Of a stretch of 64,000 nucleotides of DNA, positions 63,832 through 64,000 are shown piece after piece; positions within the stretch are counted from its first letter, which is position 1; each line of letters begins with the position of its first letter. Source of the stretch: Phoebastria nigripes. Lineage: Eukaryota > Chordata > Aves > Procellariiformes > Diomedeidae. Location of the stretch: the NCBI GenBank assembly GCA_035582835.1, contig JAYKAV010003266.1, positions 3,118,368 through 3,182,367 of the forward strand, given 5' to 3'. Below the pieces are notes generated by a model. That model did not search any database. It was not told the DNA's origin and was given only the letters and a program-made list of their open reading frames with translations. A program made the position numbers and the translations under genes.

Positions 63832-64000
63832 CTGCAAAACTAAACATGCAAAGTGAAACCTGTCNATGGATGAAGAAAACTGCTGGAGGAATTACTGTAT
63901 TTTATCTCCCCCTCCACAGGCTGGTCTTTTCAGTGGTTGTACAGAGGGAGATCCAAAAATATTACTGACTTTTTTCCATAGTGCATCAAATTTCTACTGT

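Overview
This is a window of vertebrate nuclear DNA, almost certainly from a bird. Genes are split into short GT-AG exons. A CR1 LINE 3' end lies at 15.8-16.4 kb, a solo LTR of a type I know from neoavian genomes lies in an RBBP5 intron, and the gene order DSTYK-RBBP5-TMEM81-CNTN2 matches human 1q32.1. The LTR argues for a neoavian species rather than a chicken relative (inference). Scattered single N bases suggest a draft assembly.

Layout. 1-20306 (+): DSTYK exons 2 to 13; exon 1 lies upstream of the window. 20307-23.6 kb: DSTYK 3' UTR and spacer. 23.6-24.7 kb: CpG island promoter of RBBP5. 24281-33961 (+): all 14 coding exons of RBBP5, with a 3' UTR to about 35.77 kb. 37441-38232 (+): single-exon TMEM81. 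39807-41937 (-): four exons of a gene of the PDZRN3/PDZRN4/PDZD4 family. 42-53.6 kb: no coding exon recognised; ancient CR1 and MIR-like repeats are present. 53630-63831 (-): the last 19 coding exons of CNTN2 (axonin-1/TAG-1), from Ig2 to the GPI signal; the gene runs off the right edge.

Roles. DSTYK is a receptor-interacting-type dual-specificity kinase. RBBP5 is a core subunit of the KMT2/MLL histone H3K4 methyltransferase complexes. TMEM81 is a sperm membrane Ig protein of the fertilisation complex. CNTN2 is a GPI-anchored neural adhesion molecule. They form no operon-like unit; what they share is conserved synteny.

Main discovery. Between TMEM81 and CNTN2 sits a gene I do not know from the human locus. 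It has a PDZ half-domain exon, collinear family exons with matching phases, a 178-residue conserved C-terminus ending in a class I PDZ-binding motif, and an in-frame TAG where the family has Gln. It looks like a decaying, or truncated, extra member of the PDZRN family. The linkage of PDZRN relatives to contactin and L1-type adhesion genes elsewhere (PDZRN4-CNTN1, PDZRN3-CNTN3, PDZD4-L1CAM) suggests a whole-genome-duplication paralogue kept beside CNTN2 in this lineage.
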